64,000 nucleotides of DNA, from the NCBI GenBank assembly GCA_905221615.1, contig CAJNDT010004546.1, forward strand, positions 427,501 through 491,500. Direction: 5' to 3'. Position 1 is the first letter of the stretch. The number at the start of each line of letters is the position of its first letter. The notes beneath the pieces were generated by a model. That model was not told the origin of the DNA. It searched no databases and saw nothing but the letters and a program-made list of their open reading frames with translations. Below, in pieces: positions 1 through 8,179 of the stretch. A program made the translations under genes and the position numbers. This DNA is from Symbiodinium sp. CCMP2592 (lineage: Eukaryota > Sar > Dinophyceae > Suessiales > Symbiodiniaceae).

Positions 1-2
1 GC

Positions 3-860
3 ACTTATTTGGTTTTCCAGTCTTCTGAAGATTTTGAAGAGCCATCTTACAAATTCGCCAAGCCGGAGGTTATTAGCAATTACATGCGTCTTATTTGGGG
101 CCAACTTTTGGTCCCTTTCAGGAAGCTTGGTGAAGGTGTTTGGCGATCCAGGGCTGATGGTAAGCTACTGGGTGATGAGTGCTATCTTTTCTGGACAGGT
201 CACAGTATGAGACATGTTTTGCCAACGATTGCAGCGGTGCTTGGTGTTCCAAAGGAGCAGAGGGATTATCTTGGCAGGTGGCATGTTGGTCTGCATCAGA
301 GTGCGGATTACATACACACATGTCGCCAGATCGTGCATGATTTACAACGTCGGGTTTGTGACAAACTTTCGGGCGGCAAACCTGGCTACGATGAGGAGGA
401 GTTGTTTGATGAGCTTAGGGCCTGGCTTCAGAGGAGAGGCTTGGACCCTGAACCTTGGATTAAGCTTCATTCCGTTATGCGTACCGTGGATGGATGCAAG
501 GTTTTGAATCAGAGATGGCCACTGCTTCATGACATCACCGAGAGGTCGGACGACGCTGCCCCGGCCCCGTTGATTTCAAACTCTTCACAAGATTCTGGCG
601 AGTCTCCTTTCTGGGTGAGCATCAGCAGGCACTCAGGGCACAGGCGACTGCACATACGGAATGGTTGCTGGGTCACTCCCGGTAGCTGTCACCGTTTCGC
701 TGAGGTTTGGAAGGTTGACTCCTCAGTGGCCGACAGTTTCTGCAAATTATGCTATCGCGATAAGGAGAGCTCATCTTCGAGTTCGGGGGAATCTTCCTCC
801 ACGGATTTGGGTGAGCCATCAGAACCACTCGAGGTGGCTGACCCGTCTTTTCACACGTGA
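3..860 (+). CDS. Tyrosine recombinase (integrase), C-terminal part
   Basis: The frame is open from the window edge, so the N-terminus and the first catalytic Arg are missing. About 65 residues after the first visible Leu-Val comes a GHSMRH box (H-x-x-R of the catalytic tetrad), then a LGRW box (the position of the third His/Trp) and a SADYIHT segment supplying the nucleophilic Tyr about 33 residues after the HxxR Arg. These are the box II hallmarks of tyrosine recombinases, which cut and rejoin DNA through a 3'-phosphotyrosine; in YR retroelements the enzyme integrates a circular cDNA. The C-terminus has scattered Cys/His pairs including a CKLC motif, then a Ser-rich acidic tail. The recombinase of YR-D ends the same way (CPVC plus Ser run), supporting a shared family. 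Confidence 0.7.
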   Translation, partial: TYLVFQSSEDFEEPSYKFAKPEVISNYMRLIWGQLLVPFRKLGEGVWRSRADGKLLGDECYLFWTGHSMRHVLPTIAAVLGVPKEQRDYLGRWHVGLHQSADYIHTCRQIVHDLQRRVCDKLSGGKPGYDEEELFDELRAWLQRRGLDPEPWIKLHSVMRTVDGCKVLNQRWPLLHDITERSDDAAPAPLISNSSQDSGESPFWVSISRHSGHRRLHIRNGCWVTPGSCHRFAEVWKVDSSVADSFCKLCYRDKESSSSSSGESSSTDLGEPSEPLEVADPSFHT

Positions 861-1167
861 TGCAACTCGTTGGAAGTGTGTGTGAACAAAGATGGGAGTG
901 CGCTCTGCGTGCGACTTTCAGTGCACTTTCAGTCCATTTGTTGATGCTTTCAGCTCGGGCGTCACGCTGCGCAAATTCTGTGGGATGCCGGTGACTTGCT
1001 CAAGGATCCCTTTCAGTTATCAGGACATGAGTGTCACGTGGTGACAACTATCAGATCTGAGAAGCTTGCTTCGCTTTCAGTTTCCCTCCGGGGTTTCAGC
1101 CTTCAGCATCAGGACATCTGTCAGACTTTTAGGGAACTCGATCGTAGACAAACCGCGGTGGTCCGCC
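861..1167. other. Spacer between recombinase and gag of YR-A
   Basis: Roughly 300 bases without a recognisable gene. The gag frame is open from 1066 onward, so part may be translated from a non-ATG start. No hairpin or repeat stands out. Confidence 0.4.
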
Positions 1168-2442
1168 ATGGCCGCGGACCCAGCTGCACAACGTGCATAT
1201 CTTCAGGCTAATGTGGATGCAGACTTTGTGTTCCTTCTTGAGGAGCATGGGGTCGATCTGGCACTTCAGTTTGCTATCGGTCAACATTACAAGAGCATTC
1301 GCACTTTTGCTGCTTTCGCCGATGATCGTGGTGCAGCACGTACTGCGATTACAGCCGATTTCGCTATCAGGCCTGAGAGCGCTGCGGATCGAGCTAGGAT
1401 GGCATGCATCATCACTGCTTGGGAAGCTTCCAAGATGATTCGAGAGGAGGAAGCTAAGCTTCGTGCTGAGGCTAAGGTTTTGGGTGTTCAGAAGCCACTC
1501 GCCTCTTCGGATCGCGCGGCCATGCGGGTCGCCCTGGAAGCTGTTCGAGGCTACACCGTGCCGGAGTCCGAGGAGCCGGCGCCTGAGTACTTGGCACACA
1601 AGCTTGAACAGATTGAGAATGGCGAGCCCACTGCCAGCTATCTTGATGAAGTTATCTCTCGAAAAGAGTCCAACTCGCTTCAACTTCAGACTTCCTTGGA
1701 CAATCAGGGCCGGCTTCGGGTCATGCGACAGAAGCCAAAAGGTCGCCTTCCGCAGAATACGGAGGAGCTGCGGGCGAAGCTTCGTCTCGAGGCCTCCACT
1801 TGGGTCATGCTCTCAGCCAAGTGTCGCGGTCGTGCATATTTGCAGGGGCTGCAGCTGTCACACTTTGATCGTTTCCTTGAGTTCCTGTTGGGTGACAAGT
1901 GTTACAGCATGCAAGTGGCTTCCAATGCTCCCGCAAGCTCTTCTCATGCGGAGAAACAGGCACTGTCGGTGCCTTGGAATGTCCTGCTTCAGTACGAGTT
2001 TGAGCTTCGTAAGTGGGCTATCAAGGAGGCTCATCGCGATGGGACCCCGCTCGGTGACAAGTTGTATGAGGCCACCCGGAATACCGAGCTCAAGGAGCTC
2101 CACTTCACCTCTCAGGTCGCCTTGTCAAAACGTTCGGCCGCTCATGATCCTCCCCCTCCAAAGTGGCCCCGCAAGGGCAAGGACGGCAAAGGGGAAAAAG
2201 GCGGCAAGGACGGCAAGGGTGGCAAGGACGGCAAAGGGGGCAAGTCCACTGGCAAGATTCAGGTCGGGGAGTCCTGGTATGAGTTGGTGGCCAAGACTCC
2301 GGATGGTCGTGAGCTTTGTTATGCCTACAATATCAAGCGTGGATGTCAGGTCAAGGGATGCCAGCGCGTCCACGCGTGTCGCGTGAAGGGCTGCCAGGGC
2401 AACCATCCGGCATATCAACACGGCGCGCAAGGTGGCTCCTGA
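1168..2442 (+). CDS. Gag-like protein with C-terminal CCCH zinc finger (YR-A)
   Basis: 424 residues from the ATG at 1168; the frame is open from 1066, but 1168 gives an MAADP start that parallels the MAAPV start of the YR-D gag. The N-terminal ~120 residues are helical and share spaced hydrophobic/Gly-Val-Asp positions with the YR-D protein. A Lys/Gly run (KGKDGKGEKGGKDGKG) near residue 340 should bind nucleic acid. The C-terminus has a C-x8-C-x4-C-x3-H finger followed by a second partial C-x4-C-x3-H. CCCH fingers usually bind RNA, so the inferred role is packaging element RNA. It lies between recombinase and pol, 15 bases upstream of the pol frame. The frame is intact. Confidence 0.65.
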   Translation: MAADPAAQRAYLQANVDADFVFLLEEHGVDLALQFAIGQHYKSIRTFAAFADDRGAARTAITADFAIRPESAADRARMACIITAWEASKMIREEEAKLRAEAKVLGVQKPLASSDRAAMRVALEAVRGYTVPESEEPAPEYLAHKLEQIENGEPTASYLDEVISRKESNSLQLQTSLDNQGRLRVMRQKPKGRLPQNTEELRAKLRLEASTWVMLSAKCRGRAYLQGLQLSHFDRFLEFLLGDKCYSMQVASNAPASSSHAEKQALSVPWNVLLQYEFELRKWAIKEAHRDGTPLGDKLYEATRNTELKELHFTSQVALSKRSAAHDPPPPKWPRKGKDGKGEKGGKDGKGGKDGKGGKSTGKIQVGESWYELVAKTPDGRELCYAYNIKRGCQVKGCQRVHACRVKGCQGNHPAYQHGAQGGS

Positions 2443-2457
2443 CTTCGCCGTGGTCCG

Positions 2458-5433
2458 TTGAATTCAGTTGGCGAGTGTACTTCAGGGATACGTCCTACGC
2501 TTCGCGTGCTGTATCTGTTTTCAGGTCCGTCTCGCAAATCGGATGTTCGTGGCTCCCTGGAGGCGCTTTGCAAGGCACAGAGTATCACTTTGGTAATGTC
2601 AGAAATTGACATCTGCCGCGATCCCAAACTAGACCTTTTGGATCCTGCCATCGCCGATCGATGTTTGCAGGAGGTTAAGAACTCTGAGTGGGATGTGGTC
2701 TTGGTGACCCCACCCTGTGGGACCTTTTCGCGGGCTCGGTGTGTACAGCCGGGTCCTCGGCCACTGAGATCACGTCTTTATCCTCGGGGCTTTCCTTGGC
2801 TATCCGATTCTCACCGAGCTCTTGTTGAACATGGCAACCAGCTTGTTTCTTTTGCCTTTGACATCTGCACAAATGCGCTTTCGAATTCAGTACCTTTCCT
2901 ACTTGAGCATCCTGAAGATCTGGGGCTCACTTCCAACGGTCATGCTCCGGCTTCCATTTGGCAGCTACCGGAGGCCGTTGCTCTTTTCAAGCATGAGAAT
3001 GTCATCACTTTCGCAGTATACCAATGCCAATATGGGGCGTTTTCGCCCAAGCCCACACGTTTTCTGTCTTCTATTCCGGTTACTTCTCGAATGCCCTTCA
3101 CTGGGCCGCCTCGGTTTGACGCTTCAGATCGATACCTCGGCCCTTTGCCGAAATACTGTGGTCATCGGCATCAGCAAAAACTGCTCGGGCCTGCCGCTAC
3201 TTCCGCGGCTGCAGCTTACCCGGACGATTTGTGCAGAACCATTGCTGAATGGTGTTTCTCCGTCTTCGATGGGGGGGGAACACTGGCTGCATTGGCTCCT
3301 ACACTGGTGCTGGGACCGGGTTTTCAGTTTCCAGCGAGGGAGGTGGAGGCTGGCTCGGGCGCTTCCCCTGCGGAGCGACTTGCTGCAGAATGCTTGAGGA
3401 GCGGGACAATTTCGCACGGGCAACTTCTGCGCATCTCTGAATTGCTGCCGGATGAAGACAGAGTTCGACAGACTTCTAGGGTGATCGAAGGTCAGCGATC
3501 GTTCACTGCAGGAGCCTTTGTTCACTCTGACAAGGTTGGCATCAGGCGCAACACGAGGAGCTTTCCTTTGTCTTCAGAGCTTTTGGCCAAGCTGCTCTCG
3601 TGTGGCTTCCCTGGCCGACCCTTCACTTCTTTAGCATTCTTTCGTGATCTTAAGCAACCGCCGCATCGGGACACCACGAACGGACCTTTTGACAATCTGC
3701 TTTTGGCCTGTTCAGGGTTTTCGGGGGGCGGTCTTTGGGTTCAGTCGGAGGGCGGCTCGGTCCGTCGTTTCATAAGTGGTTCATGGCTGTCGGGTCATAT
3801 CCTGGACTGGGACGGCGGCAAGATTACCTTCGATCCACATGTCTGGCATTCCACGGAGGACTGGGAAGGTTGTCGCTTGGTCCTGGCCGGGTACACCATT
3901 GCGAACGATGGGCAGCTCGCTGAATCGGACCGGGATGCTTTACTTGACTTGGGATTCGACCTGCCAGGAAAGCGAAAGCGGGACCACTGCGAGACCACGA
4001 CCGCAGGGGATGCTGGCGACGATGGGAAGGAGATTGAGGACCTACCTTATAGTGAGCTGAAATCTGGCTGTGAGGGACCGCCCTTGGTGGGCGAGTTTGC
4101 AGGGGCGACTGACGAGTTTGTGGACGGCTTCGGTAGATGCTCGCCGGGGCGTTGGAAACCTATCTGCCGGGGGCGCCACATGTCTCCTGCCGCCACTTCC
4201 TTTGCACAACAGCTTAAAGATCGTGTTCGAAAGTTTGTTCTTGAAAACGTGCCTGATCTGGCAAAAGCGACTTTTCGTCTGGCGACGGGGCATTGGAATG
4301 GTCCCTTGTTCGCTCCGGAGGCAATGGACAAACTTCGCGAGGATTGGTTCTGCATGCTGCCGGATCCTGCACGAGCAAGGGAGCTGATTCCTCATCAGCC
4401 ATTCTACTTGAGGGCAATGGCACAGACCCTAAAAATCTTGGAGGATCCCGACTACCGCATCATCGAGGAGGGCAAGTTCTGCTTCGTGAATGGTGTGGAG
4501 GTCGGACACACTGCGCCATTGGGGCCGGTCCCTCAAGTCTTCAGAGCTCGTCGAAAGGATCAGAAATACGATGAGTCCGACTGGCAACCGCTGATGGATA
4601 ATTATCGGGACGGCCCTGAGGTTGCAAAATCGCTTGAGGAAGCATTTGCAAAAGAAGAGGCAGAAGGCCGTATGTTCCCACTCTCTCTTTCAGAGGCCCG
4701 GGCCCGCTATCCGGGGGCGGCACTTCGTATTGCAGCGCAGGCAGTGATTCCGAAACCTGACCAAGATTTTCGTGTGGTCCATGATGGGACCCACGGGGTC
4801 CACGTTAACAATGAGATTGTTATGCTGGACCGTCTTGAATCGCCAGGGGCTAGGGAAGTGTCCGCGATCCAAAAGCTGGGCAGCGTGTCTGATGAGAAAG
4901 TCCTCTTCGGTCTCGTGGGGGACGTGAAAAAGGCGCACAGGCGCTACTTGCACCATCCCGACCATTGGGGGGTGCTCTCCTGCAGAACGAGGAGCGATTC
5001 CTCTGTGGTCTGGGTCAATCGCACTGGGACTTTCGGAATTGCTTCAGCGGCTTATTGGTTTGCGCGGATCATCGGTCTCGTGGGCAGGCTTTCCCTCAGA
5101 GTTCTCCTTCAGTCATTCCTCTTCATGCTCATTTATGCCGATGATCTACACGTGCTCAGCGGGGGACCCGATCGCTGGCTCAATCTCTGGATGTCCCTTG
5201 CGCTACTATGCCTTCAGGGGACCCCCTTCTCAGAACGAAAGTGGCGTGGGGGACTGCAACTTGATTGGGTCGGTTATTGGATTGATTATGGACGCTTCAA
5301 GCTGGGAATATCTGAAAGGAGGTGCCATTGGATCATCAGTGGCATCGAATCCATGGAGGGAAACGGCTGGCTTGTGGATGTCCGACGATTTCATGAGCTT
5401 CACGGGAGACTCGGTTTCATGTCCCAGTCTTAG
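2458..5433 (+). CDS. YR-A pol: C5-methyltransferase-like + 2OG-Fe(II) dioxygenase-like + reverse transcriptase
   Basis: An open frame of 991 codons; the first codon shown is not ATG, so the true start or a gag-pol linkage is unresolved. Residues ~16-220 resemble a cytosine-C5 methyltransferase: a VLYLFSG motif I, the TPPCGTFSRAR motif IV with catalytic Cys87, an acidic LLEHPEDLG where motif VI (ENV) is expected, and a QYGAFSPKPTR motif VIII-like stretch. Residues ~365-480 look like a 2OG-Fe(II) oxygenase: PPHRDTTN gives the metal-binding H403-x-D405, a GGGLWV strand follows, then WHSTEDWEGCRLVLAGY supplies the distal His464 and the 2OG-binding Arg473. Residues ~740-940 are reverse transcriptase, with PKP...FRVVHDGT early and the catalytic YADD at 893-896. 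After residue 985 a one-base frameshift separates RNase H. MT and oxygenase roles are inferred from motifs only. Confidence 0.65.
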   Translation: MNSVGECTSGIRPTLRVLYLFSGPSRKSDVRGSLEALCKAQSITLVMSEIDICRDPKLDLLDPAIADRCLQEVKNSEWDVVLVTPPCGTFSRARCVQPGPRPLRSRLYPRGFPWLSDSHRALVEHGNQLVSFAFDICTNALSNSVPFLLEHPEDLGLTSNGHAPASIWQLPEAVALFKHENVITFAVYQCQYGAFSPKPTRFLSSIPVTSRMPFTGPPRFDASDRYLGPLPKYCGHRHQQKLLGPAATSAAAAYPDDLCRTIAEWCFSVFDGGGTLAALAPTLVLGPGFQFPAREVEAGSGASPAERLAAECLRSGTISHGQLLRISELLPDEDRVRQTSRVIEGQRSFTAGAFVHSDKVGIRRNTRSFPLSSELLAKLLSCGFPGRPFTSLAFFRDLKQPPHRDTTNGPFDNLLLACSGFSGGGLWVQSEGGSVRRFISGSWLSGHILDWDGGKITFDPHVWHSTEDWEGCRLVLAGYTIANDGQLAESDRDALLDLGFDLPGKRKRDHCETTTAGDAGDDGKEIEDLPYSELKSGCEGPPLVGEFAGATDEFVDGFGRCSPGRWKPICRGRHMSPAATSFAQQLKDRVRKFVLENVPDLAKATFRLATGHWNGPLFAPEAMDKLREDWFCMLPDPARARELIPHQPFYLRAMAQTLKILEDPDYRIIEEGKFCFVNGVEVGHTAPLGPVPQVFRARRKDQKYDESDWQPLMDNYRDGPEVAKSLEEAFAKEEAEGRMFPLSLSEARARYPGAALRIAAQAVIPKPDQDFRVVHDGTHGVHVNNEIVMLDRLESPGAREVSAIQKLGSVSDEKVLFGLVGDVKKAHRRYLHHPDHWGVLSCRTRSDSSVVWVNRTGTFGIASAAYWFARIIGLVGRLSLRVLLQSFLFMLIYADDLHVLSGGPDRWLNLWMSLALLCLQGTPFSERKWRGGLQLDWVGYWIDYGRFKLGISERRCHWIISGIESMEGNGWLVDVRRFHELHGRLGFMSQS

Positions 5434-6239
5434 TTTGGATTAGGCCCTTCTTGGCTCCTGGTTACGCTTGGCTGGCTGCTGTGAGGAAGGGGGCTGTGCT
5501 CGCGCTTCCCAATCTTATCCGTTGTGTCTTGAGGTTTATCGCTGACCGCTTGAGGCACGGTGCTCGTACTTACGAATCGGGCCGTCTTGAGAAGGACTGT
5601 GGGGAGCTCTTCCGCACGGATGCCGCTTGCAATGATTCTTCGGTTGTCTTGGGCGGATGGTTTTTGCACAAAGGGCCGGAGCCAAAGAAGGCCCCATGGT
5701 TTCAGATCACTTTGAGCAGGGACGACGCTCCTTGGTTGTTCAAGAAGGATTCGGGCAGTTCGTGGGCGAGCACTTCGGCTGAGGTTCTTGCTTCGCTTGC
5801 GGCGCTACACTTGTTGAGACGTGACTTCAAGGATCTCTGGTCAGTTCCTGGACACTTCCGTGCTTGCTTCTGTGGCGGGACTGATAATAAATCTGCCGAG
5901 GCGCTGTCTTGCAAGCTGCTCACGACTCGAGTGCCTCTCATGTTTGTGGTGATGGAGTTCGTCACCTTTTGTGACGCTCTGGGTTTCAGATGCAACCTCA
6001 GCTGGAGACCCAGGGACTCCAACCAGGAGGCGGACCGCATCACCAAACATGTTTTCGAGGACTTCGATGAAAACTTGAGACTGCCTTTCAGCTGGTCAGA
6101 TATGACCTTATCAGTTCTGCCGTCTCTCTTGAGATTCGCGAGCTTTCAGTCTGAACTTGATTCCATCAAGGCCTCGATTGCGGATGATGGAACAACCTCA
6201 GCTCCTCGAATAAGGTTCGAGAAAAGTCAGTGGGGATGA
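5421..6239 (+). CDS. RNase H segment of YR-A pol (frameshifted from RT)
   Basis: The frame opens about 5421 and reads VLVWIRPFLAPGYAW directly after the RT frame's GRLGFM, so RT and RNase H were one protein split by a single-base shift near 5420-5428. The RNase H-like fold is shown by acidic positions in order: RTDAAC (first Asp), TSAEVLASLAAL (Glu), GGTDNKSAE (Asp) and DSNQEADRITKH (last Asp). This is the YR-retroelement arrangement in which RNase H removes the RNA template after cDNA synthesis. The stop at 6237-6239 lies 29 bases before the terminal repeat. The same DN-SAEA signature is seen in YR-B and YR-C. Confidence 0.65.
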   Translation, partial: VPVLVWIRPFLAPGYAWLAAVRKGAVLALPNLIRCVLRFIADRLRHGARTYESGRLEKDCGELFRTDAACNDSSVVLGGWFLHKGPEPKKAPWFQITLSRDDAPWLFKKDSGSSWASTSAEVLASLAALHLLRRDFKDLWSVPGHFRACFCGGTDNKSAEALSCKLLTTRVPLMFVVMEFVTFCDALGFRCNLSWRPRDSNQEADRITKHVFEDFDENLRLPFSWSDMTLSVLPSLLRFASFQSELDSIKASIADDGTTSAPRIRFEKSQWG

Positions 6240-6268
6240 GGGAAAGGAGATGCCCTCGTCTGCGAAAG

Positions 6269-6447
6269 GGGGCAAATCCCTCTCGTCATCTCCTTTATGC
6301 AGGAGGTGTCTTTTGCACTGTGTGATGTCGGGCTGTGCGGACCAAAACGAAGTCTTCTTGTGCGCACTGCTGTCGTTCCCTGTTCCTTAAACCCTTTCCT
6401 TAAACCCTCCGGGTTTTAAGAAAGTTTTTGAGCCTCCTGGGTACAAG
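6269..6447 (+). repeat. YR-A terminal direct repeat, copy B1
   Basis: This ~179-bp segment recurs almost unchanged at 6961-7139, with a one-base difference in an A run near the start and a constant offset of 692 bases. It begins shortly after the RNase H stop. It contains a CTTAAACCC / GGGTTTTAAG hairpin near its end. Together with the second copy it forms the B1-A2-B2 end of a split-direct-repeat YR element. Confidence 0.8.
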
Positions 6448-6960
6448 CCTAGTTTGGGTAGCGAAGCGGACCAAACAGTTTGTTCCAAGGAGGCCCGGGG
6501 GGGAGGGGGGGAACAATGGGGGCTTGAGACCACCATCAGTTCTGTACGCTTCAGCCATCGTGCTTCGGTCCACGGCCTGCATGCAGTTGCTCTCAGTCAT
6601 GTCAGTTATGTCAGTCATGTCAGTTGTTTGCAGTTTTCAGTGTTCTTTGCTCGCGATACTTTTCAGTTTTCCCTTTGGCGAAACATTCAGGTGAAGATGA
6701 TTTTAAAGAAGTTTTATCTTTGAACACTCCTCCTCAAAGGAGGTGTTTTCCAAATCTTTGATTTATCATTCCAGTCGCCTATGATTTTATGTTATTTGAG
6801 TTGAGGGCGATTCGCCCCTTGTCAGTTCAATGATATATCTTACGCCGATACATTCTGGATCAACCGGAAGGGGACTCTTAGTCCTTTTAGTGTCCCACCC
6901 GGCCCACCCTGTATATTATTTCTCATATGGTCTGTTCATAACAGCCCAATCTGGATGGGG
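6448..6960 (+). repeat. YR-A A2 spacer between the direct repeats
   Basis: 513 bases between the two B copies with no gene. It holds a Gly-rich G run, a short tandem GTCAGTTATGTCAGTCAT stretch near 6600-6620 and a GGCGATTCGCC hairpin near 6807. In the split-repeat model this should match an A1 copy at the element's 5' end, which lies outside the window. Confidence 0.5.
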
Positions 6961-7139
6961 GGGCAAAATCCCTCTCGTCATCTCCTTTATGCAGGAGGTG
7001 TCTTTTGCACTGTGTGATGTCGGGCTGTGCGGACCAAAACGAAGTCTTCTTGTGCGCACTGCTGTCGTTCCCTGTTCCTTAAACCCTTTCCTTAAACCCT
7101 CCGGGTTTTAAGAAAGTTTTTGAGCCTCCTGGGTACAAG
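6961..7139 (+). repeat. YR-A terminal direct repeat, copy B2
   Basis: Second copy of the 6269-6447 repeat. Identity stops abruptly at 7139, where flanking sequence differs from that after the first copy (7140 versus 6448), defining the element's 3' border. Confidence 0.8.
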
Positions 7140-7647
7140 ATTGCTTTGATGACACTCTGCATGCTGCTTGTGGTAAGAGGTTCTCCTCAGAGCATGATTT
7201 TCACTCTGCACAGCTCCCTGGGGATGGTATCAGCTTTCAGCTTGGGCGCCTTGGGTGGCCGGGCGATGGAGACAACCAGCTCTACATCCCGGCCCCGGCT
7301 TTTCTGCAGACCCTCGACCTGGTCAGTAGTGTAAGTAGTGTGTTCGAGGATCCAACGGATTCTAAAGAAGACCCGCGAAGGGCTAAAAACAGTCATGTTG
7401 ATAACGGCCGCCATGTGCCCCCAAGCACAGAGGTCGAAAGAAGGTCAGCGTCAACGAAGTTGATATACCTTTCTTTGGGTGGGGCAGCGAGGTAACGAGC
7501 GGTTTTCCATTTGTCCAAGCTTTGGTTGCTGACATTCCAAACCAACAACAACAGTTCAGAATCTTTTGTATGAAATCGTCATGGAATTTACATGATGACT
7601 TTTGTACCTTTTTATGGAACAACGTCCGTTCCTTCATGTCGACATGA
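7139..7647 (+). pseudogene. Broken unrecognised ORF directly after YR-A
   Basis: One forward frame is open from the repeat border to a stop at 7493-7495; another carries on from about 7430 to a stop at 7645-7647 and reads naturally (VDIPFFGWGSE, then a Gln-rich QQQQF stretch). The two join through one shift near 7425-7440. Residue composition is protein-like, with aromatic and acidic residues and no repeats, but no family was recognised. It may be a host or element gene into which YR-A inserted, since the open frame begins exactly at the element border. Confidence 0.3.
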
Positions 7648-8080
7648 TTTCACTTGTAAACTTGTACATGCTTTGAAGAGTGCCCGCGCACCGCTTTCAC
7701 ATCAAGCTCGGGCAATCGCATTGTGAACTTTTTCTTCCCGCCCTCCTCTCCCTTGAATAATGGAAGGGGGGTGCTTTCGGTCGGACACTTCGTCTTGTGC
7801 ATTCGTGCCCCCACGGGGGGCTGCACACCGTGTCCTTCAGTGCCTGATGCATAGAACTCCAAACGAACTCGATGCATGCCCCATGTATGTCAAGTTTAAT
7901 GGGCTTCGCCCTTAACGCGCTACTTCGCTGGCCCCTAGGTCTTTCCTTTTGGAAAACCCCCAAACAAAGAAGACCCGCTGAAGGGCAAAAATTCCCGAGA
8001 TCAAGAGCCTTTCAGGCCAACCTCGAAACCCCACCACCAAGCCTCTCGAAGGCTGCCCCTGACTTCCCTCACTCCTCGAA
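7648..8080. other. Unannotated gap before LINE-A
   Basis: No gene, RNA or clear repeat seen. A short stretch at 7965-7990 resembles 7363-7389 (AAAGAAGACCCGC followed by GAAGGGC), a minor dispersed repeat. Confidence 0.3.
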
Positions 8081-8179
8081 GCGTGCTAGCCATGGCGATA
8101 TGTATGGGAGGCTCAACGGCGGCCAGTTCTACATCACCGATGGCAAGATCAATGGCGATGCTGATGGGCGTGCTGCTTC

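Larger units (their letters stand above)
1..7139 (+). mobile_element. YR-A: tyrosine-recombinase retrotransposon, 5' end cut by window
   Basis: The element holds, in order, a tyrosine recombinase C-terminus, a CCCH zinc-finger gag, a pol polyprotein (methyltransferase-like, dioxygenase-like, RT), an RNase H segment one frame off, and a terminal direct repeat present twice (6269-6447 and 6961-7139) around a 513-bp spacer. A 3' B1-A2-B2 layout is what PAT/Ngaro-type YR retroelements of the DIRS order show; the matching A1 would lie upstream of the window. The recombinase sits 5' of gag, whereas in classical DIRS and Ngaro elements it lies 3' of or overlapping RT/RNase H. The 3' border is set by the end of the second repeat copy at 7139; no target duplication can be checked because the 5' border is missing. 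Confidence 0.75.
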
